DNA of 64,000 bases from assembly GCF_020166415.1 (NCBI RefSeq), contig NZ_JAIQXV010000006.1, positions 1 through 64,000 on the forward strand, read 5' to 3'. The stretch is from Deinococcus multiflagellatus. GTDB taxonomy: Bacteria; Deinococcota; Deinococci; Deinococcales; Deinococcaceae. How positions within the stretch are numbered: the stretch's first letter is position 1; every line of letters starts with the position of its first letter. The position numbers and the translations under genes were made by a program. The notes beneath the pieces are model-generated. The model was not told the origin of the DNA. It saw nothing but the letters and a program-made list of their open reading frames with translations, and ran no database searches. Below, piece after piece: positions 28,727 through 38,923 of the stretch.

Positions 28727-29614
28727 ATGGTGGCCCGTTTGACCCTGACCCTGGGCCTGGACGCTGGGGGCAGCGCCACAAAATGGGCGCTGTGCCGCGC
28801 GGGGGTGCCTGTGGCGGCCGGGCAGTCGCCGCCGCTGACCGCGCCGTTGCTGCACACCGCACAGGGGCCAGCCAGCCTGCAGGCCCTGCAGGGCGCCCTG
28901 CCCGGCCAGCCCAGCGCCGTTCATGTGGGCCTTCCTGGCTTAAGCCGGGACACCGCCGCCGCCGAAGCCGTGGCCGATACGCTGGCGCACGCCCTGGGGG
29001 TGGGGCGCCACGCCCTGAGTGTGGAAAGCGACCTGGACCTCGCCTACCGCGCGCACCTCGCGCCGGGGGCGGGGGTGCTGCTGTACGCGGGCACCGGCAG
29101 CGTGGCCTACCACGTCACGCGGAACGGCCAGGTTGTGCGCGCGGGGGGCCGGGGCTTTCTGATTGGCGACGACGGCGCCGGTTTCAGCCTGGGGCGCGCG
29201 GCGCTGCGGTTCATCACGGACCAGCTGGACGCGGGCGAGGTCCCGGGTTCGCCGCTGGCCCGGGAAGTCGCGGCGGTGACAGGCGGCCTGGACTGGGACA
29301 CGCTGCGGGCCTTTGCCTACGCGGCCCCTGGCGCGGGCGCAGTGGCGCGGCTGGCCCCTGCCGTGGGCCGCGCCGCCGACGCCGGAGACCCCGTGGCCCA
29401 GGCCCTCTTGCAGGACGCGGCGCAGGCCCTGGCTGCACTGGCGCGGCGGGTGCAGGCGCGCACGGCGCCGCTGCCCGTGACCGCCACGGGCGGGGCACTG
29501 CGCATTTCTCCGCTGTTCACGGCGGCGCTGGGGCGCGCCCTGCCCGGCGTCTCGGTGCAGCAGCGCGATCACGCTCAGGCGGCGGCCCGCTACGCTGAGC
29601 GGCACCTGGGCTGA
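28727..29614 (+). CDS. BadF/BadG/BcrA-type ATPase, probable amino-sugar kinase
   Basis: 295 aa. It is an ASKHA-fold kinase: phosphate-1 motif LTLGLDAGGSATKWAL, then YAGTGSVAYHV, and the family signature GRGFLIGDDGAGFSLGRAAL. Members phosphorylate N-acetylglucosamine or N-acetylmuramate. A role alongside the anmK/murQ locus 20 kb away is possible but inferred. I start at ATG 28727; the following GTG would be two residues shorter. It is transcribed divergently from the tyrosinase-vWA gene. Confidence 0.85.
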   Translation: MVARLTLTLGLDAGGSATKWALCRAGVPVAAGQSPPLTAPLLHTAQGPASLQALQGALPGQPSAVHVGLPGLSRDTAAAEAVADTLAHALGVGRHALSVESDLDLAYRAHLAPGAGVLLYAGTGSVAYHVTRNGQVVRAGGRGFLIGDDGAGFSLGRAALRFITDQLDAGEVPGSPLAREVAAVTGGLDWDTLRAFAYAAPGAGAVARLAPAVGRAADAGDPVAQALLQDAAQALAALARRVQARTAPLPVTATGGALRISPLFTAALGRALPGVSVQQRDHAQAAARYAERHLG

Positions 29615-29797
29615 GGATAGGGGGGGGCGGAGGCCGGTCGGCGCTGAGCCTGGACGTGGGTGGGAGGGGTTCCCAGCCACGCCCTGAACAGCCCCGGAGA
29701 GACCGGCGCCTTCCCTTCAGGAAACAGGCGGCCACCACCGATCCTCACCGGCCCAGGTCAGCGCCCTCTGTGCCTTGCCTGTCCCTCCCCGCTCGCC

Positions 29798-30925
29798 TCA
29801 CGCCAGCAGGGCGTCGCCCCGGTCCTCGGCGGCCCGAATGACCACTTCCACCAGTTCCGGGTCGAATTGCTGCCCGGCCTGGGCGCGCAGTTCGGCCACG
29901 GCGGCCTCGTGGGTCCAGGCGCGCTTGTAGGGGCGCTCGCTGGTCAGGGCGTCGTACACGTCGCACAGGGCAAACAGGCGCCCTTCTACGCTGATCCCCT
30001 CGGCCTGCTTGCCGGCGGGGTAGCCCTGGCCGCTCCAATGCTCGTGGTGGTCCTGAATCACGTTCAGGGCCAGCGGGGGCAGAAAGGCCAGGGCGCGGGC
30101 AAAACGTTCGCCGGCCTCGACGTGTGAGCGCATGGTGACCCATTCCTCTTCGGTCAGGCGGCCGGGTTTGAGGAGCACCGCGTCGGGAATGGCGATCTTG
30201 CCAATGTCGTGCAGGTAGGCCCCCCAGCGCAGCGCCTCCAGGCGGTCCGGGTCCCAGCCCAGGGCCTGTCCGGCGCGCAGGGCCAGCCGGGTCACCCGGT
30301 CGGTGTGGCCGTGGGTTTCACCGTCGCGCGCCTCCAGCATCAGGCCCAGGGCGCGCAGCGCGGCTTCGCGGGCCTGCCGGGCGTCTTCCTCGGCCGCCAG
30401 CCGCCCGGAGAGCGCCGCCACGGTGCCGGACACCAGGGTCAGCAGCGCCACTTCGGTCGGCTGCCAACAGTGGGGGTCCAGGGTGTGCATCAGAAAAGCG
30501 CCCAGCAGGCGGCCGTCGCTGGCCCGCACGGGGGCGGCGGCCACGCTGGCGACCCCCAGTTCGGGAAGGCCGGCCGTTTCGTGGCGGCTGCGGGTGTCGT
30601 CAAAAAACAGGGGCTGACGGCTGGCGGCCAGGGCCTGCAGCAGGGGCGTTTCGGCGGGCAGACCGTGGGCGGCAATGGCCTGCATCCCGGGCGTGGCGGG
30701 CATCTCGCCGGTGGCGGCGCGCACCCGGTACGACAGGTCGCGGCTTTCGAGCTGAAAATAGGCCGAGCCCTGCGCCGCCGTGTCCCGCACCAGTTTTTCC
30801 AGGGTGGGGGTCACGCCCGCCGCCAGGGTCTGGGCGGCCAGCACCAGTTGGGTGAGATGCAGCATGTCTTGCGCGGCCTGTTCGCCCGCCGGGGGGTGAT
30901 GGTCATCTGCTGCCGGGCCGGTCAT
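29798..30925 (-). CDS. GAF-HD-GYP cyclic-di-GMP phosphodiesterase
   Basis: 375 aa, soluble. A GAF-like sensor occupies about 20-180. The HD-GYP domain has HTDRVTRLA, YLHDIGKIAIPD, MRSHVEAGE and DHHEHWSGQGYPAG, all the metal and signature residues. It should degrade cyclic di-GMP to pGpG or GMP. No output domain is fused. It lies 38 bp from the SorC regulator upstream, with which it may be co-transcribed. Confidence 0.92.
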   Translation of the reverse strand: MTGPAADDHHPPAGEQAAQDMLHLTQLVLAAQTLAAGVTPTLEKLVRDTAAQGSAYFQLESRDLSYRVRAATGEMPATPGMQAIAAHGLPAETPLLQALAASRQPLFFDDTRSRHETAGLPELGVASVAAAPVRASDGRLLGAFLMHTLDPHCWQPTEVALLTLVSGTVAALSGRLAAEEDARQAREAALRALGLMLEARDGETHGHTDRVTRLALRAGQALGWDPDRLEALRWGAYLHDIGKIAIPDAVLLKPGRLTEEEWVTMRSHVEAGERFARALAFLPPLALNVIQDHHEHWSGQGYPAGKQAEGISVEGRLFALCDVYDALTSERPYKRAWTHEAAVAELRAQAGQQFDPELVEVVIRAAEDRGDALLA

Positions 30926-30963
30926 GGCGCTTAATCTAGGTTGAGCCGTCTGTCAGAATTCCT

Positions 30964-31917
30964 TCATTCCCGCAGCAGGGCCTGGGCGGTCTGGCCGTCC
31001 ACGATCAGGGTGCGCAGCAGCCCCCCGGCCAGGGCGGCGCGCAGGGCCCCGACCTTGCCCAGGCCGCTCACCACGCACAGACTCTGGGGCGCGCGGCGAA
31101 TCAGGCTCAGGTCCGGGCCACTGCTGCGCGCGTTGATGGGCAGCCCGGCCGAGGTGCCATCCGCGCGGAAAAACACGGTGGCGATGTCGCCCGCCACCTC
31201 CTGGGCCTGCATCTCGTGGCGGTCGGTGTCGGTCAGGGCGCCGGCGGCGTAGACATGGCTGGGCACCTGTGCGCCCGGCGAGCCCACCGAGTACAGCAGC
31301 ACGTCGGCGCGTTCTTGCAGCGCCAGCACATGCCGCACGCTGCGCTCGCGCCACATGGCCGCGCGGGTGGCGGGGTCGTCGAAAAAGGTCGGCACCGGAA
31401 ACAACCACGCGCGCGCCCCGAACGCGCGGGCAAAGCGGGTCATGGTGTCGGTCACCAGGCCGTCGTGAAAATCCAGGGCGCTGGCACTGCCGTTCAGCTG
31501 CACAATCTGCAGTTCTGGCACGGGGCGAGGCGTCAGGGCGCGCGAGACGGCGCTCACGGTGGTGCCCCAGGCGAGCCCCAACACCTGCCCGGGGCGCAGG
31601 GTGTCGTTCAGCGCCCGCGCGGCGGCCACCGCCACCCGCTCCAGCCACACGGCTTCCGGGCTCTGGGGCGGCACCGGCACCACCTGCGGGTTCAGAAAGG
31701 GGTAGCGCGCCCGCAGCTGCGCTTCCAGGGCCTGCGGGGCGCCCTGGGGGTCGTGAATGCGGATTTCCACCAGCCCACGGCGCCGCGCGTGCGACAGCAG
31801 GCGGCTCACCTTGGGGCGCGACAGCCCCAGTTCGTGCGCAATGGCCCCGGTGGTCAGGCCCTGGTGGTAGTACAGCCGCGCCACCCGCACCGCCTGAACA
31901 TCGTGCGCGTCGCTCAT
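30964..31917 (-). CDS. SorC-family sugar-binding transcriptional regulator
   Basis: 317 aa. The N-terminal HTH (GLTTGAIAHELGLSRPKVSR) is followed by the SorC effector domain (GLAWGTTVSAVSRAL, LYSVGSPG, GDIATVFFRADG). I start at ATG 31917, four codons inside the longest frame, because TATGCT (31928-31923) is 5 nt upstream as a leaderless -10 box. It is divergent from glpK-glpD across a palindromic operator, so glycerol-3-phosphate or dihydroxyacetone phosphate is a plausible ligand. This assignment rests on context. Confidence 0.85.
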   Translation of the reverse strand: MSDAHDVQAVRVARLYYHQGLTTGAIAHELGLSRPKVSRLLSHARRRGLVEIRIHDPQGAPQALEAQLRARYPFLNPQVVPVPPQSPEAVWLERVAVAAARALNDTLRPGQVLGLAWGTTVSAVSRALTPRPVPELQIVQLNGSASALDFHDGLVTDTMTRFARAFGARAWLFPVPTFFDDPATRAAMWRERSVRHVLALQERADVLLYSVGSPGAQVPSHVYAAGALTDTDRHEMQAQEVAGDIATVFFRADGTSAGLPINARSSGPDLSLIRRAPQSLCVVSGLGKVGALRAALAGGLLRTLIVDGQTAQALLRE

Positions 31918-31922
31918 GCCCG

Positions 31923-31997
31923 GCAGCATACGGCAGCCTGCCCCCGGGTGAACAGATGTTCACGTGCATTGACATCCTGTTCAGGGGGTGGTGTGAT
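31923..31997. promoter_or_regulatory. Divergent SorC/glpK promoter-operator
   Basis: A perfect palindrome, GTGAACAGATGTTCAC, lies at 31948-31963. Six bases later a plus-strand promoter reads TTGACA (31969-31974), a 17-bp gap, then TGTGAT (31992-31997). A partial repeat of the half-site (CCTGTTCAGG) falls inside that gap. On the other strand TATGCT (31928-31923) serves the regulator. One bound protein could control both directions. Confidence 0.65.
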
Positions 31998-32024
31998 CGG
32001 GCCCTGTGCTGTCCGCCCCGCCTT

Positions 32025-32168
32025 TCGTACGGACTGCCGTCCATTTCCGTAACATCCAGGAAAGAACTGGATGTTCCTTCAATTCCCGGAAATCCGTCCT
32101 TTTTCCTTCTCCCTCCGGTCGAAAAAATTCCGTAAGGCGTTACGGAATTTTTCGGAAGCCGTATCAGA
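32025..32168 (-). repeat. Dispersed repeat family 1, copy B, in the glpK leader
   Basis: In reverse orientation it is nearly identical to copy A (45304-45466) apart from a gap of about 24 bp and a few substitutions. It forms two hairpins: ATTCCGTAA/TTACGGAAT and AACATCCAG/CTGGATGTT. It lies entirely between the putative glpK promoter and the glpK start, so it would be transcribed into the glpK mRNA leader. Confidence 0.85.
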
Positions 32169-32185
32169 ACTGTCACAGGAGCCGC

Positions 32186-33688
32186 ATGACCCAGTTCGTT
32201 CTTGCCCTGGATCAGGGCACGACCAGCAGCCGCGCCATCGTCTTTGACCGGCAGGGCCAGATTCGCCACTCGGCCCAGAAGGAATTCACCCAGCACTTTC
32301 CGCGCCCCGGCTGGGTGGAACACGACCCGCGCGAAATCTGGAGCACCCAGATTGGCGTGGTGCAAGAAGCCCTGGCCGGCGCCGGGCTGCGCGCGGGCGA
32401 TCTGGCGGCCATTGGGATCACCAACCAGCGCGAAACGGTGATGATCTGGGACCGCGCCAGCGGTGAGCCCCTGGCCCCGGCCATCGTGTGGCAGGACCGC
32501 CGCACCGCCGCCGAGTGCGAGGCCCTGCGCGCCGCCGGGCACGAAACCCTGATCCGCGAAAAGACCGGCCTGCTGCTGGACCCCTACTTCAGCGGCACCA
32601 AGCTGGCGTGGCTGCTGGACCATGTGCCCGGCGCCCGCGCGCGCGCCGAACGCGGCGAACTGGCCTGCGGCACGGTGGACAGCTGGCTGCTGTACCGCCT
32701 GACCGGCGGCGAGGCGCACCTGACGGACGTCTCGAACGCCAGCCGCACCCTGCTGCTGAACATTCACACGGGCGAGTGGGACGACGAACTGCTGGCGCTG
32801 CTGCGCGTGCCGCGCGCCCTGCTGCCCCAGGTGCGGCCCAGCAGCGAGGTCTACGGCGAAACGGCGCCGGGCCTGCTGGGCGCGCGGGTCAAGATTGCGG
32901 GCATGGCCGGGGACCAGCAGGCCGCCACCTTCGGGCAGGTGTGCCTGCGCCCCGGCATGGCCAAGAACACCTACGGCACCGGCTGTTTCATGCTGATGAA
33001 CACCGGGCCTGAAGCGGTGCACAGCCCCAGCCGCCTGCTGACCACCGTGGCCTGGGACCGGGGACAGGGGCGCACGTACGCGCTGGAGGGCTCGGTGTTC
33101 GTGGCGGGCGCGGTGGTGCAGTGGCTGCGCGACGGCCTGGGCCTGATCCGCGACGCCGCTGAGATTGAGGCGCTGGCAACCGCCGTGCCCGACAGCGGCG
33201 GGGTGTATCTGGTGCCCGCGTTCGTGGGCCTGGGCGCGCCGTACTGGGACCCTTACGCGCGCGGCACGGTGGTGGGCTTCACACGCGGGACCACCCGCGC
33301 GCACCTCGCCCGCGCGGCGCTGGACAGCGTGGCGTTCCAGGCCGCCGACCTGCTGGGCGCTATGGAGCGCGACAGCGGCGTGACCCTTTCCGAGCTGCGG
33401 GTGGACGGCGGGGCCAGCCGCAACAACCTGCTGATGCAGGCGCAGGCCGACCTGCTGGGCGTGACCGTCACCCGCCCGAAGGTGACCGAAACCACCGCGC
33501 TGGGCGCCGCCTTTCTGGCCGGGCTGGCGGTGGGGTACTGGCAGAGTGAAGCCGAGCTGGAAACGCTGTGGCAGGTGGACCGCTCCTTCGAGCCCACCCT
33601 GGCCGCCGATGAGCGGGAGCGCCGCCTGAGGCAGTGGCGCCGCGCCGTGGAGCGCAGCCGCGCCTGGGCCGAGGAGGAGGGCGCGTGA
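32186..33688 (+). CDS. glpK: Glycerol kinase
   Basis: 500 aa. It phosphorylates glycerol to sn-glycerol 3-phosphate. FGGY-family signatures: [70 protein letters not shown] and [20 protein letters not shown]. The start is the ATG after ACAGGA. The stop overlaps the glpD GTG, forming an operon. Confidence 0.97.
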   Translation: MTQFVLALDQGTTSSRAIVFDRQGQIRHSAQKEFTQHFPRPGWVEHDPREIWSTQIGVVQEALAGAGLRAGDLAAIGITNQRETVMIWDRASGEPLAPAIVWQDRRTAAECEALRAAGHETLIREKTGLLLDPYFSGTKLAWLLDHVPGARARAERGELACGTVDSWLLYRLTGGEAHLTDVSNASRTLLLNIHTGEWDDELLALLRVPRALLPQVRPSSEVYGETAPGLLGARVKIAGMAGDQQAATFGQVCLRPGMAKNTYGTGCFMLMNTGPEAVHSPSRLLTTVAWDRGQGRTYALEGSVFVAGAVVQWLRDGLGLIRDAAEIEALATAVPDSGGVYLVPAFVGLGAPYWDPYARGTVVGFTRGTTRAHLARAALDSVAFQAADLLGAMERDSGVTLSELRVDGGASRNNLLMQAQADLLGVTVTRPKVTETTALGAAFLAGLAVGYWQSEAELETLWQVDRSFEPTLAADERERRLRQWRRAVERSRAWAEEEGA

Positions 33689-35256
33689 CGCCGGGCAACG
33701 ATGCCCGCCGCGCGAGCCTTCACGCGGCCCTGAACGAACACGTGTGGGACCTGCTGGTGATCGGCGGGGGCGCCTCGGGGCTGGGGACCGCACTGGACGC
33801 CGCCACGCGCGGTTACCGGGTGCTGCTGCTCGAAGCGCGCGACTACGCCCAGGGCACCAGCAGCCGCTCCACCAAGCTGGTGCACGGCGGGGTGCGGTAT
33901 CTCGCGCAGGGCAACGTGGCCCTGGTGCGCGAAGCCCTGTACGAACGCGGCCTGCTCAAGCGCAACGCGCCCCATCTGGTGCACGACCTGGGCTTTCTGA
34001 TCGCCGCCTACCAGTGGTGGGCCACGCCGTTTTATGGCATAGGCCTCAAACTGTACGACCTGCTGGCCGGGCGCCTGAACCTGCGCGCCAGCCGCCCAGT
34101 GGGCATGGGCGAGGCCCTGCGCGGCATTCCCACCCTGCGCCAGAAGAGCCTGAAGGGCGGCGTGCTGTATTTCGACGGCCAGTTTGACGACGCCCGGCTG
34201 GCCGTGACCCTGCTGCGCACCCTGGAGAACTTTGGCGGCGTGGCCCTGAATCACGCGCCCGTGGTGGGGCTGGTGCAGGAAGGCGGCAAGGTCGTGGGCG
34301 CGCGTTTCCGTGACGAGGAAACCGGAGGGACCCACGAGGTGCGCGCCCGGGTGGTGGTAAACGCCACCGGGGTCTTTGTGGACGAGGTGCGGCGCCTGGA
34401 GCGCCCGGACGCCCCGGCGCTGCTGTCGCCCAGCCAGGGGGTGCATGTGGTGGTGCCCCGGCGCTTTCTGCCCGGCGAACACGCCCTGATGGTGCCGCGC
34501 ACCGACGACGGCCGGGTGCTGTTCGCGGTGCCCTGGCACGACCGCGTGGTGATCGGCACCACCGACACGCCCGTGCCCGGTGTGAGCCCCGAACCGTGCG
34601 CCCTGCCCGAGGAGATTGACTTCATTCTGGAGACCGCCGCGCGCTACCTCTCGCCGGCCCCTACCCGTGCCGACGTGCTGAGCGTGTTCGCCGGCCTGCG
34701 CCCGCTGGTGAAGGCCGGTGGGGGCGAGACCAAGAGCCTCTCGCGGGACCACACCCTGCAGCTCAGCGAGGGCGGGCTGCTGACCCTGACCGGCGGCAAG
34801 TGGACCACCTACCGCCACATGGCCGAAGACACCGTGAACCGCGCCGCCGCGCATGCCGGGCTGCCCGCTCGCCTGAGCCTGACCCGGGGCCTGCAGCTGC
34901 ACGGCGCCACGCCGGAGCCCCTGCCTGAGCCCTGGCGCGTGTACGGCACCGACGCCGCGCGGGTGCAGGCCCTCCCCGGCGCCGACGTGAAGCTGCACCC
35001 GGCCCTGCCCTACGTGGAGGCCCAGGTGCGCTGGGCGGCGCGCATGGAACAGGCCCGCACCGTGGAGGATGTGCTGTCGCGCCGCCTGCGCGCCCTGCTG
35101 CTGGACGCCCGCGCCAGCCTGGAGGCCGCCCCCCGCGTGGCCGAGCTGCTGGCCGAGGAACTGGGCCATGATCAGGCGTGGCAGGCCGCGCAGGTGCAGG
35201 CCTACCGGGCACTGGCCCAGGGGGCGCTGCTGGCCCCTACGACCCCGGGCGGCTGA
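33685..35256 (+). CDS. glpD: Aerobic glycerol-3-phosphate dehydrogenase (FAD)
   Basis: 523 aa from GTG 33685 (GTGA overlap with glpK, Shine-Dalgarno GAGGAGG). It oxidises glycerol 3-phosphate to dihydroxyacetone phosphate at the membrane. The FAD site is [20 protein letters not shown]. Other signatures are [24 protein letters not shown] and [18 protein letters not shown]. The 3' end overlaps by 20 bp the convergent PAS-GGDEF-EAL gene. Confidence 0.96.
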   Translation: MTPGNDARRASLHAALNEHVWDLLVIGGGASGLGTALDAATRGYRVLLLEARDYAQGTSSRSTKLVHGGVRYLAQGNVALVREALYERGLLKRNAPHLVHDLGFLIAAYQWWATPFYGIGLKLYDLLAGRLNLRASRPVGMGEALRGIPTLRQKSLKGGVLYFDGQFDDARLAVTLLRTLENFGGVALNHAPVVGLVQEGGKVVGARFRDEETGGTHEVRARVVVNATGVFVDEVRRLERPDAPALLSPSQGVHVVVPRRFLPGEHALMVPRTDDGRVLFAVPWHDRVVIGTTDTPVPGVSPEPCALPEEIDFILETAARYLSPAPTRADVLSVFAGLRPLVKAGGGETKSLSRDHTLQLSEGGLLTLTGGKWTTYRHMAEDTVNRAAAHAGLPARLSLTRGLQLHGATPEPLPEPWRVYGTDAARVQALPGADVKLHPALPYVEAQVRWAARMEQARTVEDVLSRRLRALLLDARASLEAAPRVAELLAEELGHDQAWQAAQVQAYRALAQGALLAPTTPGG

Positions 35257-38086
35257 TTCCTGGGTCCTCCGGCTCCTGGGCGTGCCAGTCGCGCAGCCAC
35301 GCCAGCAACTCGGCGGGGGGCATGGGGCGGCCAAACAGGTAGCCCTGCATGGCCGCGCAGTCCAGGTTCAGCAGGCTGCGGGCCTGCTCGGGCGTTTCGA
35401 CTCCCTCGGCAATCACGCCCAGGTTCAGGCTGCGGCCCAGCGCCACCACCGCTTCCACCACCGCCACCGCCTGCGGATCGTCCGGCACCGTTTTCAGGAA
35501 CGAGCGGTCAATTTTCAGCGTGTTCACCGGAAAAGCGCGCAGGTAGCTGAGGCTGGAATAGCCGGTGCCAAAGTCGTCAATGGACACGCACACGCCCAGC
35601 GCGCGCAGCGCACCCAGGATCTGCTGCACCCGCTCGATATCGGCCATCAGCATGCTTTCGGTGAGTTCCAGTTCCAGCAGGCCCGGCGTGAGCCCGGTCC
35701 CCTGCAAGCAGCGCTGCACGGTGTCCAGAAAGCCAGGGTCGGTAAATTGCAGCGGCGAGATGTTCACCGACACCGGCACGTCGTGCCCGCAGGCCTGGGC
35801 CCAGGCGCGGCTCTGCTGGCAGGCGGTCTCCAGCACCCAGGCGCCCAGCGGCACGATCAGGCCGCTTTCCTCGGCCAGGGGAATAAAGTCCAGCGGCGAC
35901 ACCGCCCGGCCGTCGGGGCGCACCCAGCGCAGCAGGGCCTCGGCGCCCAGCACCTCGCGGGTCCAGAGGTTCACCTTGGGCTGGTACACCAGCGAGAACT
36001 CGCGGCGCTCAAAGGCCTGGCGCAGTTCGGCCTGCAGGCTCTGGCGCGCCAGGATGGCCTGGTGCAGCGCGCGGGAAAAGAAGCGGTGGCGCCCCCGGCC
36101 CTCGGCCTTGGCGCGGTACATGGCGGCGTCGGCGTGTTGCAGCAGCACGTCGGTGCCCTCGCCGTCGTCGGGGTACAGGGCCACGCCCACGCTGACCCCC
36201 ACCTCCAGGTGGTGCCCCGCCACGTGGTAGGGCGCCGTAACGGCCTCGGTGAGTTTGGCCAGCACGTTCTCCACATGGTCGGCCTCGCGGATATCCGGCA
36301 GCAACACGATAAATTCGTCCCCGCCCTGGCGGCTCACCGTGTCTGAGGCGCGCAGCACCCCGCGCAGGCGCGCCGAGACGGCTTTAAGCAGTTCGTCGCC
36401 CACATGGTGGCCCAGCGAGTCGTTGACATTCTTGAAGTGATCCAGGTCCAGAAACAGCACCGCAAAGCGCGTGCCCTGGCGCTGGGCGCGGCTGATGGCC
36501 TGCGAGACCCGGTCGCGCAGCAGCACCCGGTTGGGCAGGTCCGTCAGGGCGTCGTGCTGCGCGAGGTGGCTCATGCGCACGGCCATGGCCCGCGCCTCCG
36601 AGACATCGTGGAAGACGAGCACGGCGCCCAGCAGCTCGCCCTGCTCATTCAGAATGGGCGCAGCCGAGTCCTCGATGCTGTGGTGGTGCCCCGAGCGGCT
36701 GCGCAGCACCGTGTTAGCCGCCAGCCCCAGCGCGACCCGCTCGCGCAGGGCGCGGCGCAGCGGATTGGCCAGTTCGGTGCGGGTCCCTTCGTCCAGCAGC
36801 CCCATCACCGTTTCGATGGGCTGGCCGGCGGCCTCGGCCAGGGTCCAGCCGGTCATGCGCTCGGCGGTGGGGTTCAAGAAAGTCACCCGGCCGCCGGGGT
36901 CGGTGGTGATCACCCCGTCGCCAATTGACGCCAGGGTCACGCGCGCCAGCTCACGCTGCTCGGTCAGGGCGCGCTCGGCGGCCTTGCGGGCGGTGATGTC
37001 GGTGCCCAGCGAGAAAAACCCGCGCACCTCGCCGCCCTGCACGTCGGGCACGTACACCAGCTCAATGAAGCGGAGGTGGCCGCTGGCATCGGTGAGCTGC
37101 CGCTCAAAACGCAGCGTTTCGCCGCCCAGCACCCGCTCGATCATCGGCTGGTTCTGGGCGTAGAGCGCCTCTCCAATCACGCTGCGCATGTGCTGGCCGC
37201 GCACTTGGGCCGGCGTTTGCCCGAACCAGTCCAGGTAGGTGGGGTTGCCAAAGCGGTTGTGCAGCGTGGTGTCCCAGTAGCCGATCAGGGCCGGCAGGTT
37301 GTCCAGCAGCAGTTGCAGGTCCTGGGTGGTGCGCACCTGCTCGGTCACGTCGGTCTGGGTGCCCGTCATGCGCAGCGGCTGGCCCTGCTCGCCGCGCGCC
37401 GTGACCTGCCCGCGCACCTGAAAGTAGCGCCACTCCCCGCTGGGCTGCCGGGCGCGGTACTGCGCGTTCAGGGCGCGGCCCCCCGCGAGGTGCGCGCGGT
37501 AGGTGTCCCGCAGGGCCGGCATGTCCTCTGGGTGCACCCGGGCCAGCCACGCGTCCAGGGTCACGGGCGTCTCCCCCTCAAAGCCCAGCTGCGCCCGGAA
37601 CGTGTCCGAGACAAACAGCTCGCGCCCGGGCAGCCGCCAGTCCCAGATGCCGTCCTGGGTGGCTTCCAGGGCCAGCCGCAGCCGCTCATGAACGTCCTGC
37701 AGCTGCGCTTCGGCCGCCACCTGCGCGGTGATGTCCTGAATCTGCGACAGAAAAAAGGCGGGCGCGCCGTCCTCGTCCAGAATGAGCGAGACGTGCAGCG
37801 CAATCCAGATCAGCTGGCCATCTTTGCGCCGGTAGCGCTTGCGCAGCTCGTACTGGTCAATCTCGCGCGCCAGGACGCGCCGCAGCAGGGCCAGATCGCT
37901 GCCCAGGTCCTCGGGGTGGGTGATGTCCTGAAAGGTCAGCGCCAGCAGTTCGGCCTGGGCATAGCCCAGCATGCGGCACAGCGCCTCGTTGACCGTCATG
38001 AACCCGCCCTGCAGCGAGACCAGCGCCATGCCGATGGGCGAGCCCCGAAACATGGCCGCAAACAGCTGGGCCTCGCGCTCAGGCAT
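35237..38086 (-). CDS. Four-PAS GGDEF-EAL cyclic-di-GMP regulator
   Basis: 949 aa, soluble. Four PAS domains (starting about 10, 140, 265 and 385) with PAC segments (for example RRKDGQLIWIALHVSLILDE) are followed by GGDEF (IDLDHFKNVNDSLGHHVGDE-like, then RQGGDEFIVLL, with an RxxD site RASD) and EAL (GAEALLRW, SVNISPLQF, LELTES, IDDFGTGYSSL, KIDRSFL, EGVET). Both catalytic motifs are intact, so it may be bifunctional, with the sensor deciding direction. Its stop lies inside the 3' end of glpD on the opposite strand. Confidence 0.94.
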   Translation of the reverse strand: MPEREAQLFAAMFRGSPIGMALVSLQGGFMTVNEALCRMLGYAQAELLALTFQDITHPEDLGSDLALLRRVLAREIDQYELRKRYRRKDGQLIWIALHVSLILDEDGAPAFFLSQIQDITAQVAAEAQLQDVHERLRLALEATQDGIWDWRLPGRELFVSDTFRAQLGFEGETPVTLDAWLARVHPEDMPALRDTYRAHLAGGRALNAQYRARQPSGEWRYFQVRGQVTARGEQGQPLRMTGTQTDVTEQVRTTQDLQLLLDNLPALIGYWDTTLHNRFGNPTYLDWFGQTPAQVRGQHMRSVIGEALYAQNQPMIERVLGGETLRFERQLTDASGHLRFIELVYVPDVQGGEVRGFFSLGTDITARKAAERALTEQRELARVTLASIGDGVITTDPGGRVTFLNPTAERMTGWTLAEAAGQPIETVMGLLDEGTRTELANPLRRALRERVALGLAANTVLRSRSGHHHSIEDSAAPILNEQGELLGAVLVFHDVSEARAMAVRMSHLAQHDALTDLPNRVLLRDRVSQAISRAQRQGTRFAVLFLDLDHFKNVNDSLGHHVGDELLKAVSARLRGVLRASDTVSRQGGDEFIVLLPDIREADHVENVLAKLTEAVTAPYHVAGHHLEVGVSVGVALYPDDGEGTDVLLQHADAAMYRAKAEGRGRHRFFSRALHQAILARQSLQAELRQAFERREFSLVYQPKVNLWTREVLGAEALLRWVRPDGRAVSPLDFIPLAEESGLIVPLGAWVLETACQQSRAWAQACGHDVPVSVNISPLQFTDPGFLDTVQRCLQGTGLTPGLLELELTESMLMADIERVQQILGALRALGVCVSIDDFGTGYSSLSYLRAFPVNTLKIDRSFLKTVPDDPQAVAVVEAVVALGRSLNLGVIAEGVETPEQARSLLNLDCAAMQGYLFGRPMPPAELLAWLRDWHAQEPEDPGISRPGS

Positions 38087-38122
38087 GGGCCGGGTGCCCG
38101 GGAAGACGAAAAGAAGGGGACA

Positions 38123-38920
38123 TCAGGGCAATTCTAAGCGGGCCGCCGCGTGCGTGGCATGCCCCGCCGGTGGGGGTTGGGTGACCAGCAGGGCGGTGAG
38201 CGCCAGCACGGCCAGCAGCCCCAGGGCTTCGCGGCGCAGGGGCGCGCGCAGGCCCTGCCCCCGTGCCAGGGCCCGGCGGACCCCCAGGGCCAGCCCCAGC
38301 GTCACGGCCACCGCGCCCAGCTTCAGCAGCAGGGTCTGGCCGTAGGGGGTGCCGGTCCAGGCCGAGGGCAGGCGCAGGTGCTGCCCCGCCATCGCCAGTC
38401 CGGTCAGCGCCAGGGTGAGTACGCAGGCCACCGCCACCGGGGAAAAGCGCCGGGCCAGTTCGGGGGAGCCCCGGCGCAGCAAGGTCAGCACGCCGCCCAG
38501 CCAGACGCACATGGCGGCGGCGTGGGCGGCGTGCAGGGCCCGCACCCCCACACCGTGCCCGGCGCCGTGGCCCACCCCCGCCGCGCCCCACACCACCACA
38601 GCCGCCGCCAGCGGCAAGGCCAGCCAGGGCCAGCGCCCGGTCTCGGCGGCCAGCAGCAGCGCGGCGCCCAGCAGGGCCAGCAGCATGCTCCGGCCAGGGC
38701 CAGTGCCCGTCAGGTAGACCAGCACGTCTGCCGGAGCGGTGAACCCCAGGGCCGACAGGGTCAGCGCCAGTTGCCCGCCCCAGCCCAGCAGCAGCAGCCC
38801 AGCGCCCAGCGCGGGCACCCACAGCCGGGGCCAGCCGGGGGTCCACAGGCGCCGGGCCAGCACGCCCCCCAGCAGCGCCACCAGCCCCAGGTGCGTGAGG
38901 CCGGTCAGCAGCGCCAGCAC
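38123..38920 (-). CDS. copD: CopD-family copper membrane protein
   Basis: 265 aa from a GTG 3 nt after the copC stop. About eight hydrophobic segments are seen, with family-typical HGAGHGVGVRALHAAHAAAM and VWLGGVLTLLRR. CopD/PcoD proteins work with periplasmic CopC in copper uptake or tolerance. It is the last gene of a four-gene copper cluster. Confidence 0.85.
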   Translation of the reverse strand: MLALLTGLTHLGLVALLGGVLARRLWTPGWPRLWVPALGAGLLLLGWGGQLALTLSALGFTAPADVLVYLTGTGPGRSMLLALLGAALLLAAETGRWPWLALPLAAAVVVWGAAGVGHGAGHGVGVRALHAAHAAAMCVWLGGVLTLLRRGSPELARRFSPVAVACVLTLALTGLAMAGQHLRLPSAWTGTPYGQTLLLKLGAVAVTLGLALGVRRALARGQGLRAPLRREALGLLAVLALTALLVTQPPPAGHATHAAARLELP

Positions 38921-38923
38921 GGC

